A DNA stretch of 64,000 bases from Saururus chinensis (taxonomy: Eukaryota; Streptophyta; Magnoliopsida; Piperales; Saururaceae): contig CP141140.1 of NCBI GenBank assembly GCA_035235625.1, positions 23,890,685-23,954,684 on the forward strand, read 5' to 3'. Positions 62,891-64,000 of the stretch are shown one piece after another; positions within the stretch are counted from its first letter, which is position 1; each line of letters opens with the position of its first letter. Below the pieces are notes generated by a model. The model made no database searches and was not told the origin of the DNA. It saw nothing but the letters and a program-made list of their open reading frames with translations. The position numbers and the translations under genes were made by a program.

Positions 62891-63485
62891 CCCCGAACCG
62901 TGCTAAAACTGCGGCACCACGCCACCAAAACCCACAGCGCTGCCCGCCGGAGCCGCGCGGGTCGCGCCCGCATGAACCCGCGGTGCCCGTGGGAGCGCGC
63001 TCGTCAAAACGCAGTGCCCGCAGTTTCTCGGGAGCGTTGCGCCGTGCTACACCGGCGCAGCTGTGCACTGCAGCACGTGCCAGTCGCATGCTGCACGCCA
63101 CGCTGCGCCGCATGCCTATCCTTTTATTATTATTATTATTTTATTCTTAAAACTTCAAACACGCATAATTTCCTACCCCGGATTCGGATTCGCGCGTTCT
63201 TCGTACCATTTGACTCGTATCGACGAGCCCTTTGATAAAAACCCACTTAAAGTAGAAAATTACACTATTTCCAAGTGGGTCCCGCCTATTATCTACGTTT
63301 CCCGAGGTCATCACTTCCGGTCCCGACCTCCGATTCACCCGTTCTTTGATTCGTTGCGCTCGTTTCTTCGAGCTCTACTCAAATACGGAGGTTTCAATGG
63401 TTAAAATTATCTATAATTTATTACAAAAATTACTGATTACCTCTAACCCCCTTGGTTAGACGTAATCGAAAAGTGGGGTGTTACA

Positions 63486-63505
63486 TTCTTCCCCCCTTAA
63501 ACGAA
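63486..63505 (-). promoter_or_regulatory. Polypurine tract
   Basis: Minus strand TTTAAGGGGGGAAGAA directly abuts the TGTAACACCCC start of the LTR, as needed for plus-strand priming. Just upstream is GCGAGGACGCAATTCG, the kind of sequence often seen at the end of gypsy polyproteins. Confidence 0.8.
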
Positions 63506-64000
63506 TTGCGTCCTCGCAATTCGCCCAAAATTCTCGTCAAAACACATATAAATATCTAATAAACTCCAATATTTAATCGGATAAGTACTCATTTAACAGA
63601 CTTTAATAGATCATAATCAAACAAGTCGTATATAAATAGGACTCAATCTTTAAAATTTGATGAAATATTCGTAATCACATAAAATGTTGCAAACAAAATC
63701 CGATTATAAATTTAAAATCGGATAAATCATATCATACAAAATTCGATATTTAATTCAAAGTCAAATAAATCTTCATTTAGAAATTTGATATGTCGTTCAA
63801 AATCAGACATATCATTCTATCAAAGTTCAATAATTCGATCGTTCAACAAAATCTGATAAATCATTCATAAACGAAATCCGATGGTAAATTCAAAATTGGA
63901 TAAATCATTGTTCAAAAATATGATATGTCATTAAAATTAGACATATCGTTTATTTCAAAATCCTTAAATCAGAATGTCGTGATACCTAATGGCTTACTTC
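63506..64000 (-). other. Internal region of gypsy element, no ORF seen
   Basis: AT-rich with short repeated AAATCGGATAAATCAT / AATTCGATAT motifs. Likely the 3' untranslated spacer before the polypurine tract. The polyprotein, if any, lies beyond the window. Confidence 0.5.

Larger units (their letters stand above)
61533..63485 (-). repeat. 3' LTR of a Ty3/gypsy-type element
   Basis: 1,953 bp. In minus orientation TGTAACACCCCAC...GGGTTGTTACA. It is preceded (to the right on plus) by a polypurine tract, which sets orientation and identifies it as a 3' LTR. The expected target duplication on the left would be ATAAT (61,528-61,532); the partner is outside the window. Contains a TATA box and two tandem repeats. 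Short ORFs inside are not genes. Confidence 0.8.

Noticed and set aside
62646..63404. Several 85-118-aa frames in both orientations
   Set aside because: GC-rich U3 region of the gypsy LTR; frames overlap on both strands without protein similarity.

Overview
This is a plant nuclear window, almost certainly from an angiosperm. Genes have GT-AG introns, the two real gene families (S-domain lectin receptor kinases and a B-lectin/PAN membrane protein) are plant families, and most of the DNA is AT-rich and filled with Ty1/copia, Ty3/gypsy, hAT, CACTA-like, Stowaway and other non-autonomous elements. I cannot name the species.

The main architecture is a segmental tandem duplication. Copy 1 runs from before base 1 to about 20,690. 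Copy 2 runs from about 23,007 (or slightly before) to about 53,667. Each copy has the same two genes in divergent order: a G-type lectin S-receptor-like kinase on the minus strand (2,412-5,912 and 30,358-33,847, seven exons each, both apparently intact) and a two-exon B-lectin/PAN/transmembrane protein on the plus strand (17,113-20,393 and 50,505-53,436). The second PAN gene is intact. The first has a lost start codon and two frameshifts. A third kinase unit once existed: its 3' flank survives near 47,145-47,560, and a second copy of the kinase upstream flank survives at 27,480-29,830.

The copies differ mainly by mobile DNA. Copy 1 has a gag-only LTR retrotransposon (12,649-16,110, TSD CTAGG), a hAT-type element (10,220-10,907) and a trimeric MITE in the PAN intron. 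Copy 2 has a 1.9-kb TIR element (about 24,464-26,385), a hAT-type element (34,321-35,566, with the empty site visible in copy 1), a hAT-type element that captured a BTB/POZ gene fragment (39,313-40,590), a 3.8-kb solo LTR (41,706-45,500, TSD AATCA), and a copia relic split by another solo LTR (46,050-46,659).

Right of the duplication are a decayed minus-strand copia element (about 54,560-59,220), a matrix-metalloproteinase pseudogene abutting it (59,283-59,875), another hAT-type element (60,067-60,762), and a 1.95-kb gypsy-type LTR in minus orientation (61,533-63,485) whose internal region runs off the right edge.

No tRNA, rRNA, CRISPR array or bacterial-type operon was seen. Kinase and PAN protein are both predicted cell-surface B-lectin/PAN proteins kept as a pair through duplication. 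A functional link between them is inference only.
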